Below, piece by piece: positions 32,265 to 42,619 of a DNA stretch of 64,000 bases. Every line of letters begins with the position of its first letter. Position 1 is the stretch's first letter. The translations under genes and the position numbers were made by a program. Location: positions 1 to 64,000 of the forward strand of contig NZ_JAMFLX010000018.1 in assembly GCF_023502345.1 (NCBI RefSeq), written 5' to 3'. Below the pieces are notes generated by a model. That model saw nothing but the letters and a program-made list of their open reading frames with translations. It was not told where the DNA came from and ran no database searches. Origin of the DNA: Parendozoicomonas callyspongiae. GTDB taxonomy: Bacteria; Pseudomonadota; Gammaproteobacteria; Pseudomonadales; Endozoicomonadaceae.

Positions 32265-32726
32265 GGGTTGTTCTTTATTGACTAGAGATAATAAAAACAA
32301 AGCTCCACAGGATAGCCTTCACCCGCGATATACAAAGAAAACTCCTCATCGGGCTTTTCAACAAGCAAGGGGTGAAAAAATGGCGAACCTCTGTGGTTCG
32401 CTAACTATAGAACCTGGTCCGCCAGCTGCACTCAGGAGAAGCTGTGCAAGCAGATAATTAGTCACCGTGTTCTGGGGTTGGGTTCATAGCAGGGAAGTTA
32501 ATGTCTGGATAACCCCGATGTCATGGGAAAACAGTCAACGCCGTCAGGAATATCCCTCGTCCTGAGGCGCTTTTTGTCAGTAATTTTGGGCTTCGGTGTA
32601 TTTTTGGTAAAAAATGTCGTACTTTGCATCCCAGCACAATAGAAATGAGTTAAAGAAACAATTCTTGTAGCCGTTGGAGTGGTCGCGAAATTTCACGGCA
32701 AAAGAATGAAATGGGAGAAAAAAGGT
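32265..32726. other. Intergenic region upstream of ppc, one hairpin with U-run on the minus strand
   Basis: No gene is supported in these 460 bases. GCGAACC / GGTTCGC (32383-32401) forms a 7-bp stem. On the minus strand it is followed by CATTTTTT, so it could stop transcripts heading to the cupin gene (a leader terminator). The plus side should hold the ppc promoter; I could not assign it. Confidence 0.45.
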
Positions 32727-35360
32727 ATGACGGATGAACATGCAGCATTAAGGCATGATATCCATTTGATGGGGGAACTTCTCGGACAGGCGATGCAGGA
32801 TCATCTGGGAGCACCTTTCCTTGAGAAAATTGAAAGGATCCGTCAGCTATCCAAATCCGCCAGAAATGGTAATACTAACGATCATAAAGAGCTGCTTGCC
32901 CTTCTGCATGGGCTGTCTGACCATGAACTGCTTCCTGTTACACGCGCTTTTACCCAGTTTCTGAATCTGGCCAATATTGCCGAGCAGTATCACACTGTTT
33001 CCCGCCATAGTGAGCAGGAAGGGCATTTTACTGACTCAGTCGATGAATTGTTCCGGCGTCTGGTCGATCAGGGCTTTGATGCGAATGAGCTTCACCGCCA
33101 GGTGGCCAACCTGGATATTGAACTGGTTTTGACAGCACACCCGACGGAAGTAACCCGCCGCACAGTTATTCAGAAATTCAACGGCATTACCCGTTGCCTG
33201 ACCAAGCTAGACCACACCGATCTGATGCCCCGTGAACGGGAAGACATTATTGATCGTATGCATCAGCTGATCAGCCAGATCTGGCACACCAAGGAAATTC
33301 GTGATCACCGGCCAACGCCGGAAGATGAGGCTCGTTGGGGTTTTGCCACAGTTGAACATTCGCTGTGGGAAGCTTTGCCCCAGTTCCTGCGCCAGCTTGA
33401 TCGGCATTTAGTGCAGCATACGGGTTCGGGTTTGCCAGTTTCTGTGATGCCGGTTCGTTTCTCCTCCTGGATGGGGGGAGACCGTGATGGTAATCCAAAT
33501 GTGACGGCAAAAGTCACTGAGCGGGTATTGATGACCGCTCGCTGGATGGCAGCTGACCTGTTCCTGCGGGAACTGAAGAGTCTGGTTGGCGAACTGTCCA
33601 TGCCGGAATGCTCCGAAGAACTGTTGCATCTGGCCGGGGGTAATGACAAAGAGCCATACCGTGTGGTGCTGAAAGAGCTGCGCAAAAAGCTCAACAAAAC
33701 CCGCAAGTGGTGTGATGCCCAGCTGGCAGGTAAGCCATCGAACGAGAACAGTATTCTTCATCGAGATGAAGAGCTGATTAATCCGCTGCAGATATGCTAT
33801 GACTCTCTGTGCGCCAACGGCATGTCCTTGATTGCCAACGGCAGGTTGCGCGACCTGCTGTGGCGGGCCCGTTGCTTCGGTCTGGGTCTGGTTCGAATGG
33901 ATATTCGCCAGGAAGCAGATCGCCATACTGAAGTGCTGTCTGAGCTGACCTGTTACCTGGGGCTGCCAGATTATGGCAAGGTTTCTGAAGAAGAACGTCA
34001 GGAGTTTCTGCTGAATGAACTGGCTAACCTGCGGCCACTGATTCCTTCCTGCTGGAAGCCATCAGCGAATGTTCAGGAGGTTCTGGACACCTGCCGGGTG
34101 ATTGCGGCACAGAAGCCGGAAAGACTTGGCCCTTATATTATTTCCATGGCCAGCACACCTTCTGATGTTCTGGCGGTTATCCTGATTCTGCGTGAGTGCG
34201 GCTGTCCGTTTGATATGCCGATTGCTCCGCTGTTTGAAACACTCTCTGACCTTGATATTGCCCGCAGCAGTATTGAAAAACTGCTGAGTGTTCCCTGGTA
34301 CCGTGACTATGCAGCCGGCAAGCAGATGGTTATGGTGGGATATTCCGATTCCGCCAAGGATGCCGGGCAGATGGCTGCAGCCTGGGCTCAGTACCGGGCA
34401 ATGGAAGGTTTGACTGAGCTGTGCCGGGAGAAGGGCGTCAGTCTAACTCTGTTCCACGGTCGCGGCGGAACCGTTGGCCGGGGCGGTGGCCCTGCTCACC
34501 AGGCCATTCTCTCCCAGCCTCCCGGTTCTGTGAATGGGCATCTGCGTGTGACCGAGCAGGGGGAGATGATTCGCTTCAAATACGGCTTCCCCCAGATTGC
34601 TGCCGAAAGTCTCTCTCTTTACGCCAGTGCAACTCTGGAAGCCACTCTGCTGCCTCCACCTCAGCCTGAGCCTGAATGGCGGGAGATGATGGATGTTCTG
34701 GCTCAGGATTCCCTGAAAGTTTACCGAGGCATGGTGCGGGAAGAGCCAGAGTTTGTTCCTTACTTCCGGGCCGCCACTCCAGAACAGGAGCTTGGCCTTT
34801 TGCCCTTGGGAAGCCGTCCCACCAAGCGTCGTCCTGATGGTGGTGTGGAAAGCCTGCGTGCAATTCCGTGGATTTTCGCATGGAGTCAGAACCGTTTGAT
34901 GCTGCCAGCCTGGCTGGGCAGTGGTGCGGCTCTCAAACGTGTTGTTGAGCGGGGCAAGGAGCATCAGCTGCAGGAAATGCTGGCTTATTGGCCGTTCTTC
35001 CGGGCTCGTCTGGAGCTGCTTGAGATGGTTTATCTGAAGACTGATCACGGTATCTCCAGCTACTACGACCAGCGTCTGGTGCCGCAGGAATATCGTCACC
35101 TGGGTGACCGGCTGCGCCAGCTGCTGAAAGAGGCGATGGAGGTCACTCTCAAGCTGAAAGGTGGTACTCTGCTGAAAGGGCAGCCTTGGGTACGCCAGGC
35201 CATTGCCCTTCGCAATCCTTATTCTGATCCCTTGCACTTTCTGCAGGCAGAACTGCTGTACCGTTCCCGTAAGGTTCCGGAAAGCGTGTGTGAGGATTTG
35301 GCCAGAGCCATGATGGTGACAATTACCGGTATCGCCGCAGGTATGCGCAACACAGGTTAA
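32727..35360 (+). CDS. ppc: Phosphoenolpyruvate carboxylase
   Basis: An 877-residue PEP carboxylase (E. coli: 883). Catalytic H138 lies in LTAHPTEVTRR. The SWMGGDRDGNPNVT motif, the glycine-rich FHGRGGTVGRGGGPAH loop and the conserved C-terminal RNTG are present. It carboxylates PEP to oxaloacetate to refill the TCA cycle. I chose the start at 32727 (MTDEHAALRHDIHLMG), which aligns with the family and has AAAGGT and GGGAG upstream. The frame is open 16 codons further. It is monocistronic. Confidence 0.96.
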   Translation: MTDEHAALRHDIHLMGELLGQAMQDHLGAPFLEKIERIRQLSKSARNGNTNDHKELLALLHGLSDHELLPVTRAFTQFLNLANIAEQYHTVSRHSEQEGHFTDSVDELFRRLVDQGFDANELHRQVANLDIELVLTAHPTEVTRRTVIQKFNGITRCLTKLDHTDLMPREREDIIDRMHQLISQIWHTKEIRDHRPTPEDEARWGFATVEHSLWEALPQFLRQLDRHLVQHTGSGLPVSVMPVRFSSWMGGDRDGNPNVTAKVTERVLMTARWMAADLFLRELKSLVGELSMPECSEELLHLAGGNDKEPYRVVLKELRKKLNKTRKWCDAQLAGKPSNENSILHRDEELINPLQICYDSLCANGMSLIANGRLRDLLWRARCFGLGLVRMDIRQEADRHTEVLSELTCYLGLPDYGKVSEEERQEFLLNELANLRPLIPSCWKPSANVQEVLDTCRVIAAQKPERLGPYIISMASTPSDVLAVILILRECGCPFDMPIAPLFETLSDLDIARSSIEKLLSVPWYRDYAAGKQMVMVGYSDSAKDAGQMAAAWAQYRAMEGLTELCREKGVSLTLFHGRGGTVGRGGGPAHQAILSQPPGSVNGHLRVTEQGEMIRFKYGFPQIAAESLSLYASATLEATLLPPPQPEPEWREMMDVLAQDSLKVYRGMVREEPEFVPYFRAATPEQELGLLPLGSRPTKRRPDGGVESLRAIPWIFAWSQNRLMLPAWLGSGAALKRVVERGKEHQLQEMLAYWPFFRARLELLEMVYLKTDHGISSYYDQRLVPQEYRHLGDRLRQLLKEAMEVTLKLKGGTLLKGQPWVRQAIALRNPYSDPLHFLQAELLYRSRKVPESVCEDLARAMMVTITGIAAGMRNTG

Positions 35361-35424
35361 AAGCTGTAGTTCCTGAATGTAAGGTACTGTGAGGTAAATC
35401 TCTTGCAGCATCTTCTGCCCTTGA

Positions 35425-36165
<741 letters not shown>

Positions 36166-36186
36166 GCTGGCATTCAAAATTCGCAG

Positions 36187-36211
36187 AAAACCGCCCAGTG
36201 GGCGGTTTTTT
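36187..36211 (+). terminator. Rho-independent terminator after adk
   Basis: AAAACCGCC / GGCGGTTTT with a 5-base loop, followed by T-run, 21 bases after the adk stop. Confidence 0.9.
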
Positions 36212-36246
36212 GTATCATTTCCCAATAGGCCCTGTAAGTCTTTCCT

Positions 36247-36930
36247 ATGGCACTGATTCTTTCTATTGATACGGCCACTGAAGCCTGTTCCGCCGCCATT
36301 AATAACAATGGTGAGGTGCAGGAGATATTTGAAGTTATTCCCCGCCAGCACAGTAAACGACTGTTGCCGATGATTGATCAGTTGCTGGCTGAGCAGGGTG
36401 TTTCCCGCAGTCAGATCGATGCCGTTGCCTTTGGACGGGGTCCTGGCGCTTTTACGGGAGTACGTATCGCTACAGGAATCGCGCAGGGACTGGGCTGGGC
36501 ACTGAACTGCCCTGTTGTGCCTGTTTCCACTCTGGCAGCACTGGCCCAGCAGGGTTTACGGGAATATGGCGCTGAGCAGGTTCTGGCCGCAATTGACGCT
36601 CGTATGGATGAAGTTTACTGGGGTATCTATTCCGCCAGCAATGGCATTATGGAAGCTGTAAGAGATGAACAGGTCTGTGCTCCGGAGCTGACCCGTGAAT
36701 CAATCCCTGAAGGCTGGCTTGAGTCTGCCCTCGGTATAGGAACCGGCTGGGGTTACAGTGAACGAATGGGCTTTTCTCCGGCCCGGACTGTGATCGGGGC
36801 ATTCCCTCATGCCGGTGATATTGCGACACTGGCCGCACCCATGCTGGAACAGGGGCAGGGTGTGGATGCCGACAAGGCTCTGCCGGTTTATCTGCGTGAT
36901 AATGTTGCACTGAAAAAGAGTGAACGTTAA
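36247..36930 (+). CDS. tsaB: tRNA threonylcarbamoyladenosine biosynthesis protein TsaB
   Basis: A 227-residue protein of the ASKHA fold with TsaB (YeaZ) motifs: ILSIDTATEACSAAI at the N-terminus, RQHSKRLLPMIDQLL, and FGRGPGAFTGVRIATGIAQGL. With TsaD and TsaE it makes the t6A modification on ANN-decoding tRNAs. It starts an operon: its TAA overlaps the uppP ATG by one base (TAATG). Confidence 0.94.
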   Translation: MALILSIDTATEACSAAINNNGEVQEIFEVIPRQHSKRLLPMIDQLLAEQGVSRSQIDAVAFGRGPGAFTGVRIATGIAQGLGWALNCPVVPVSTLAALAQQGLREYGAEQVLAAIDARMDEVYWGIYSASNGIMEAVRDEQVCAPELTRESIPEGWLESALGIGTGWGYSERMGFSPARTVIGAFPHAGDIATLAAPMLEQGQGVDADKALPVYLRDNVALKKSER

Positions 36931-37736
36931 TGGATTCGCTACAGCTCTTTATTCTGGCCCTGGTTCAGGGCCTTACTGAGTTTCTGCCAATATCAAGTTC
37001 TGCGCACTTGGTGCTCCCTTCCCAGATTCTTGGCTGGGCAGACCAGGGGCTGGCTTTTGATGTGGCGGTACACCTGGGGACGCTGTCTGCAGTACTGCTG
37101 TATTTCCGCAATGACCTGATGCAGATTATCCGAGACTGGACTCTGAATACTGTTGGGCGTGGTCCAAAAACGCTGCACAGTCGTCAGGGATGGTTCCTGA
37201 TCTGGGCCACTATTCCGGCCGTTGTTTTTGGTGGCCTGGTTAGTGTGACTGGCTTTGATGAAATGATGCGTACTACGGCTGTGATCGCGGCTACCACGCT
37301 TATTTTCGGGACTCTGCTTGGTTTTGCAGATAAGCGCAAAAATCTCACGCAACCGCTTGAAGAACTGACACTGAAACAGGTCATTATTATTGGTCTGGCA
37401 CAGGCTATTGCCATTATTCCCGGTACTTCTCGTTCCGGTATTACTATTACTGCGGGGTTATTCCTGGGGCTGACCCGGGAAGCGGCTGCCCGTTTCTCAT
37501 TCCTAATGTCGATACCGGTTATCTGTGCTGCCTGCCTGCTGGTTCTGCTTAAACTGGTGACAGGAACTGACCCGGTACACTGGGGTGAGCTGGGTATGGG
37601 TATTGTTGTATCCGGTATCAGCGCCTATCTCTGCATTCACTACTTCCTGGCCTTTATCAACCGTATTGGCATGATGCCGTTTGTGATTTACCGCCTGCTG
37701 CTGGGGCTGGTTCTTGTAGGTATGTTGTGTCTGTAA
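36930..37736 (+). CDS. uppP: Undecaprenyl-diphosphatase UppP (BacA)
   Basis: A 268-residue inner membrane protein with both signature regions: [16 protein letters not shown] (about 14-29) and PGTSRSG (164-170). It removes a phosphate from undecaprenyl diphosphate to recycle the carrier for peptidoglycan and other polymers. It overlaps tsaB by one base and rsmJ by ten bases, so the three are probably co-translated. Confidence 0.95.
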   Translation: MDSLQLFILALVQGLTEFLPISSSAHLVLPSQILGWADQGLAFDVAVHLGTLSAVLLYFRNDLMQIIRDWTLNTVGRGPKTLHSRQGWFLIWATIPAVVFGGLVSVTGFDEMMRTTAVIAATTLIFGTLLGFADKRKNLTQPLEELTLKQVIIIGLAQAIAIIPGTSRSGITITAGLFLGLTREAAARFSFLMSIPVICAACLLVLLKLVTGTDPVHWGELGMGIVVSGISAYLCIHYFLAFINRIGMMPFVIYRLLLGLVLVGMLCL

Positions 37737-38536
37737 ATTCTGATCTTTCCCCTTTGGTTATTCTTGCGACTCCAGAGACAGACGGTGAACAGCTGGCACA
37801 ACTGGTTGAAGTGACAGGGTTGCCGGTTATTGAAGGTGAAAGCCCCAAGGCCATTCGCGATCAGCGTCTGGTTTTGTGGTATAGCCCTGCAGGTCTGGCT
37901 CTTCAACAAACCGGCAAAGGTGCTCCCGGCCCTGTTGTGGTGGACTTTGTTGGCGGAGCTGTTGGCCACCGTCGTAAATTCGGTGGTGGCAAGAGCCAGT
38001 CAATCGTCAAGGCTGTTGGCGTTGCAGATACCAGCAGGCAGCTCTCCGTGCTTGATGCCACGGCCGGTCTTGGTCGTGATGCTTTTGTACTGGCGACAAT
38101 GGGATGCCGGGTTACCATGATTGAGCGTTCCGTCGTTGTGCGGGCACTTCTGGCTGATGGGTTACGCAGAGCATCTGAAGATTCCGAGGCTGCCCCCATT
38201 ATTGCGCGTATGACTCTGGCTGCAGGTAATGCGCCGGAGTTAATGGAACAGTTTCTGCAAAAAGATCAGTCTTTTGATGTCGTTTATCTGGACCCAATGT
38301 TCCCCCATCGCGACAAATCTGCAGCGGTAAAAAAGGAGATGAAGCTTTTTCAAACACTCCTTGGACCGGATATGGACGCCGATGCTTTACTGCAACCAGC
38401 CCTGTCTCTGGCTGAACATCGTGTTGTTGTAAAACGGCCAAAGAAAGCACCGGAGCTGGCAGAAACAGAACCCGGTTATCGCCTTGAAGGAAAATCAGGG
38501 CGTTTTGATATATACCCCTTAAAACGCCTCGCATAA
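37727..38536 (+). CDS. rsmJ: 16S rRNA (guanine1516-N2)-methyltransferase
   Basis: A 269-residue RsmJ (YhiQ). It has the N-terminal substrate domain, [25 protein letters not shown], the SAM-binding [17 protein letters not shown], and the catalytic-type loop [15 protein letters not shown]. It methylates G1516 of 16S rRNA. The GTG start lies inside the last codons of uppP, and no better start exists downstream. It ends the tsaB-uppP-rsmJ operon. Confidence 0.93.
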   Translation: MSVNSDLSPLVILATPETDGEQLAQLVEVTGLPVIEGESPKAIRDQRLVLWYSPAGLALQQTGKGAPGPVVVDFVGGAVGHRRKFGGGKSQSIVKAVGVADTSRQLSVLDATAGLGRDAFVLATMGCRVTMIERSVVVRALLADGLRRASEDSEAAPIIARMTLAAGNAPELMEQFLQKDQSFDVVYLDPMFPHRDKSAAVKKEMKLFQTLLGPDMDADALLQPALSLAEHRVVVKRPKKAPELAETEPGYRLEGKSGRFDIYPLKRLA

Positions 38537-38643
38537 ACAGATCAAATTTCTGGAGAGTGCTGGCAGTTTGTCTAAGCTGTTGGCTCATCTCCAGATATGA
38601 GCCCGATATGGTCTGCCGTTGCTTCCAATATTTCTCTCAGAGA

Positions 38644-40254
38644 GTGAAAGTCCTTTCCTGCCTTATTCTGACAACATTCTTCTGTGGTTATTGCCAGGGA
38701 ACCTATGTTAGCAAGAGAGGTGTTGTGATGGAGGGAATGCAGCACCCGCCAGAACTTTTCTCTGTGGTTACTGAGCTTGAGGAAATGGCTGTTGATCCAG
38801 CCTATTTATCAAAGAAACTGGCCATCGCATCTAAGCCTTTGGCTCTCTATACCCTCCACAAGGCTGTTCATGGTCGCCTGTCTCTTTTCCTTGAAACTCT
38901 CAAAAATATTCAGGTTGTGGAAAGAGGAGGGCAGTATGCTCCTTCACCATTTCAAAGAATTGTAGAGGCAAGACCCGCTCAAGAAAAAAAGCTGAAGGCT
39001 TCACATGGAAAAAGAAAACTCCACAAGGTTCAAACCAGAAAGTCGGAAGTAAAGCTGTTACCTGCAGCACAGTTTGAAGAAAAAGGCGTCTCAATCAGTA
39101 ATGATGGACAGTGGATAGTGATTGCCTGGAAGAGCCATCGTATTGTCAGTATTCATAGTCTGGCTCGTCCTGGAGAATCCTATGGTGTTGATTACTCATC
39201 TGCTTTTGGAACTCCTGTTGACTATATCGCCCGAGTGGAAATGGCTCCGGATAATAAGGCTATGACGATGGTTCTTGGGCTTGATAAAGGCCACTGTCTG
39301 GCTGTCGTTGATTTTGAAAATGCGACGGTGCAGATACCACGATCGGTCAGGGGATTGAGTACTCACAGCGATTCAGGAAAATTCTCTCCAGATGGAAAGC
39401 TGATTACCGCTCATATTCCCAGAACGGGCGATCTTCAGGTAATAGACTGGAGAAATCACAAGGTTGTATTTCATACTCATACGACAGGCAGCCAATTTCA
39501 CTCTGCTGTATTTGAGGATAATGACACCATTCTGTTTACCTCGGAAAACAATGTGCACAGGGTTGATCTTAAAAGCCACAAGCACAAGAGACATTATTTT
39601 CCCGAACAGAACAAAACACTTGGTGACAATCTCAGGCATGCAGAAGTTTCTTCCGGAGGGCGGTGGATTGTAGCCTCCAAGTACTTTGCTACCCGAGTCT
39701 ATTCTCGTCAGACAGGGGGGCAGCAAATGGAGTTTGAATTTGGCGGACCTCCTGAGATAGTCACCAGTATGGATGATGAAATTATTTATATTGCTGAAGG
39801 GGGAGATGTTGTTGGCTATTCACTGGATACCGGTGAATTGATTGCTGAATATGTTTTTGATAATGACGGAATCAATGTCCTTAAAATTTCTCCTGATGGG
39901 CGAACCTTGATAGTTGGTTACAGGGATGGTGTTATTCGGCTTTGGGATATAAATACCGGTCAGGTCTCTTTACAGCTTGAGCGGAAGGATGGCAAAGCCA
40001 TGGCTAATGTCTGGCTGACACCTGATCATAAGCACTTGGTCAGCTCAGCATATAGTGGTGGAGAAATAGAAGTCTGGCGTCTTCATGTTAATGAAAGCAA
40101 GCTATCTGCCATGGCCAGCAGTTTAAAATCCATGGCCATAAATTCCTGTATTGATGGAGACGCTGATGCAGAGGAAGAGGTGCTTGATAAGTTGCTGCAT
40201 TTACATCTTGGTAGAGTTATTGAACTCTCAGTCGAAGCTGAAACTCTCTATTGA
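38644..40254 (+). CDS. Exported WD40-type beta-propeller protein of unknown function
   Basis: About 536 residues. From the GTG at 38644 the protein starts MKVLSCLILTTFFCGYCQG, a good signal peptide. A helical region follows to about residue 100, then a basic, low-complexity linker (KKLKASHGKRKLHK). From about residue 140 there are seven or so degenerate WD40 repeats, clearest near the end (VLKISPDGRTLIVGYRDGVIRLWDINTGQ; LTPDHKHLVSSAYSGGEIEVWRL). Beta-propellers bind proteins. An ATG at 38728 with AGAGAGG upstream is a credible alternative start and would give a cytoplasmic protein. It is not operonic with rsmJ (107 bases). Confidence 0.65.
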   Translation: MKVLSCLILTTFFCGYCQGTYVSKRGVVMEGMQHPPELFSVVTELEEMAVDPAYLSKKLAIASKPLALYTLHKAVHGRLSLFLETLKNIQVVERGGQYAPSPFQRIVEARPAQEKKLKASHGKRKLHKVQTRKSEVKLLPAAQFEEKGVSISNDGQWIVIAWKSHRIVSIHSLARPGESYGVDYSSAFGTPVDYIARVEMAPDNKAMTMVLGLDKGHCLAVVDFENATVQIPRSVRGLSTHSDSGKFSPDGKLITAHIPRTGDLQVIDWRNHKVVFHTHTTGSQFHSAVFEDNDTILFTSENNVHRVDLKSHKHKRHYFPEQNKTLGDNLRHAEVSSGGRWIVASKYFATRVYSRQTGGQQMEFEFGGPPEIVTSMDDEIIYIAEGGDVVGYSLDTGELIAEYVFDNDGINVLKISPDGRTLIVGYRDGVIRLWDINTGQVSLQLERKDGKAMANVWLTPDHKHLVSSAYSGGEIEVWRLHVNESKLSAMASSLKSMAINSCIDGDADAEEEVLDKLLHLHLGRVIELSVEAETLY

Positions 40255-40333
40255 TTCTTAAGCACGCATTAACACACTCAACCGCTTGCGGCAAAAGGGC
40301 CGAAGAGTAGGCAATCAGTGACCGTCAGATTTT

Positions 40334-41197
40334 TTATTTAGCTTTTTCTTTACGCTTTTCCGTCATCATTTTCCTTAAATCACGGTTTGATGTCGCTTTT
40401 GCAAGAATGCTGTTGTAGGCCTGTCTTATGCTTCCTTCTTTCTCTTTGTAGCTGGCGCTATTTAAAACAGGGGAGAGGAATGAAAATGCTGTTTCCGGAT
40501 CACTTTCGACAAAGCAGTAAACCAGTGGAAGGCAGTGTTCTTCGGTGAAATCGCCTTTGCAAAAAGATTGATAGTGTCCTATCAGGTTATTATCACTCTG
40601 GAAAGTCTTTTCAATACACTTATTCTTAGCCTGCAGTGCGGCTGTATAATTTTGATTATCTTCTTGTGACCACTGATCAGAAGGTTTTGACCCATTTCTA
40701 CTTTCAATATCCTCCATGATCTGGGCATAGTGATCTATTAACAAAAGACCCGCAGTAAAGAATCCCTGGTTAAGTGCTTCATCAAGAATCGGAGCCAGTT
40801 TTGCGCGCTGGCTTTCACCTACACCTTTCACAAGCTTTAATACTGCACTGTTATCACCGTCCAGAAAGTGCCGGTAATGAGTACCCAGTTTATGTTCCTG
40901 CTCTTCTCGCTGAAAAGCTTGAATGTAAAAAATTTTAGCGTCCTCAGGGCTACTGGTTTTAGCGGCTTTATCTAACCAGCTGGATAATGAACCCAGGGAT
41001 GCCTCCCGTTGATACAGGCTTTTTTCAGGAGGCCGGGATGAAAGAGATGATTCTTGGTTAACTATTGGCAGAGGAGGCGTGGTTAGTTTTAAAACCAGCC
41101 ATCCACGGAAGGGAACGACTTTGGCCAGCTTATTGTTCAGAAGGAAGTCTACAAACCGCTGCTTTACACTCGGTTTTTCTATAGGTCCTGATTGCAT
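40334..41197 (-). CDS. Unknown protein, second gene of a two-gene cassette
   Basis: A 287-residue soluble protein with no signal peptide. It is highly charged, and from about residue 70 to the end it is likely helical with short repeated-looking helices (SWLDKAAKTSSPEDAKIFYIQAF; AKLAPILDEALNQGFFTAGLLLIDHYAQIM), somewhat like Sel1/TPR-type solenoids but without a clear consensus. The C-terminus is Lys-rich (MMTEKRKEKAK). It starts 19 bases after the upstream gene with AAGGAA as ribosome site, so the two are co-transcribed. No family is recognised. An effector or toxin-type role is possible but unsupported. Confidence 0.65.
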   Translation of the reverse strand: MQSGPIEKPSVKQRFVDFLLNNKLAKVVPFRGWLVLKLTTPPLPIVNQESSLSSRPPEKSLYQREASLGSLSSWLDKAAKTSSPEDAKIFYIQAFQREEQEHKLGTHYRHFLDGDNSAVLKLVKGVGESQRAKLAPILDEALNQGFFTAGLLLIDHYAQIMEDIESRNGSKPSDQWSQEDNQNYTAALQAKNKCIEKTFQSDNNLIGHYQSFCKGDFTEEHCLPLVYCFVESDPETAFSFLSPVLNSASYKEKEGSIRQAYNSILAKATSNRDLRKMMTEKRKEKAK

Positions 41198-41216
41198 AAT
41201 GAAGTTCCTTTTCAGG

Positions 41217-42548
41217 TTAATTTAAATAATTCGTTGTCCTTGGATAGCAGTACACACTGCACCACATAGGTTGATCTCCACTGACCAGCTGCTGATGTTT
41301 GTAATGGCCGGGCTTAAAATCCTTTGGCCAAATTCTGGCAGCTGCTTCATGGGCTAATGACTCCAGCTTGTTGTCACTGTCACCAAGAAAAATATTGAGT
41401 GCTTCCGCATCTTCAAAGGTGATTTTTCCTTCCCTGTTGAGATCCCCGGCACGCTCTCGCAAGCCAGCATTTAAAGATTGCAGGTTGGTTATTTTGACCA
41501 GCATGACATGATCCGGGTTATCGGAGTCATACTCAGTTACCTGAGAGGTTGAGTCATAGGTAATCCCAACTCCCTTCATGCTTGTGGTCATGGTATGGGT
41601 GTCATCAAATGTTGGTGAAAGCAAGGTTTCACGATTGAGCATGGCACTGTTTGTTGCCTGGTGATCAAAAACAGGTACCGGGCTTTTTGGTCTGGTTTTC
41701 AGAAACTCTTTAGGGAGCAGATCCTGATTCATACTCAGCCATGCTGTACTGATGGCCTTTGGAACGCCTTCACCTGCTGAGAATACCCCTCCCAGAAAGC
41801 GGCTGGCTTCGGGAATCGGGGATATCTGGGGAGGATAGATAGCCAGATCACTTCTCCAGCAGACCTTATCATCCTGGACCAAATGAATATTGCCGAGATA
41901 TTTCTCGTTAAAGTAGTGAGGCCACTGCTGCTTCATTAAATGGGAACGAAAAGCTTTGAACTGCTCTAAAGCCGGCCCAATTTTGGCTTTCTGGGTTTTG
42001 TCCTGAGCCTGGATCGTTTCCAGAATATCTATGCACTGCTCTATCGAAAGCAGAGCCTGGTGGTTCATATTTTCTGGATCAAAAGGAATCGTCCCCGGAG
42101 TTTCTTCGTAAATAACTCCTTTGTCCTCAAGAAGTGCTTTTACATTTGGGTTTAAAGCGACTTTGGGATCTGTTCGAGCTTGCTGTCTGGCAATAACCGC
42201 TTCTCGAGTGGCCTTGTTGGTACCACTGAAGTCAAGGCTTTGCAGGTTATGAAGGAAACTGAGATGGCTGGACTCCATTCCAGCCAGCAGGGTCTCATCC
42301 TTCAAAATCGGCATCAAACAATCTTCTAGCTTCTCCTTTAAAACCTTGCTCTCACTTTCAAAGTATCCAACCTTTCTTTCTGAAAGAGGTTTGGCCGGTG
42401 CCTGACCGTAAGTGGAATCTTTCCGATAGTGACCGAGAAGGTAGCTCTTTAACTCCGGCTGGCTGCTTTTCTGGTGAGGTCCATAAGTTCCTGAAGGCTG
42501 TACAGGGTTGGTAGAGGGAGGCGGTGTGGTCCCTTCAAAACCTGGCAT
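41217..42548 (-). CDS. Unknown protein, first gene of a two-gene cassette
   Basis: A 443-residue protein with no signal peptide. It has a Pro/Ser/Thr-rich N-terminus (PPPSTNPVQPSGTYGPHQKSSQP), a helical segment (about 55-115), a Pro-rich centre with KSPVPVFDHQATNSAMLNRETLLSPTFDDTHTMTTS, and a C-terminal region with a possible EF-hand-like or dockerin-like loop (DLNREGKITFEDAEALNIFLGD). It ends in YCYPRTTNYLN. The disordered N-terminus is what secreted effectors of type III or IV systems often show, but no secretion genes are in the window. No family is recognised. It is followed at 19 bases by the gene at 41197. Confidence 0.65.
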   Translation of the reverse strand: MPGFEGTTPPPSTNPVQPSGTYGPHQKSSQPELKSYLLGHYRKDSTYGQAPAKPLSERKVGYFESESKVLKEKLEDCLMPILKDETLLAGMESSHLSFLHNLQSLDFSGTNKATREAVIARQQARTDPKVALNPNVKALLEDKGVIYEETPGTIPFDPENMNHQALLSIEQCIDILETIQAQDKTQKAKIGPALEQFKAFRSHLMKQQWPHYFNEKYLGNIHLVQDDKVCWRSDLAIYPPQISPIPEASRFLGGVFSAGEGVPKAISTAWLSMNQDLLPKEFLKTRPKSPVPVFDHQATNSAMLNRETLLSPTFDDTHTMTTSMKGVGITYDSTSQVTEYDSDNPDHVMLVKITNLQSLNAGLRERAGDLNREGKITFEDAEALNIFLGDSDNKLESLAHEAAARIWPKDFKPGHYKHQQLVSGDQPMWCSVYCYPRTTNYLN

Positions 42549-42619
42549 AACTAATCATCCATATTATGTTTAACCATCCATGGTTTTGAGTATAGAGACC
42601 TATGTCTGTGGAGCCTGTG

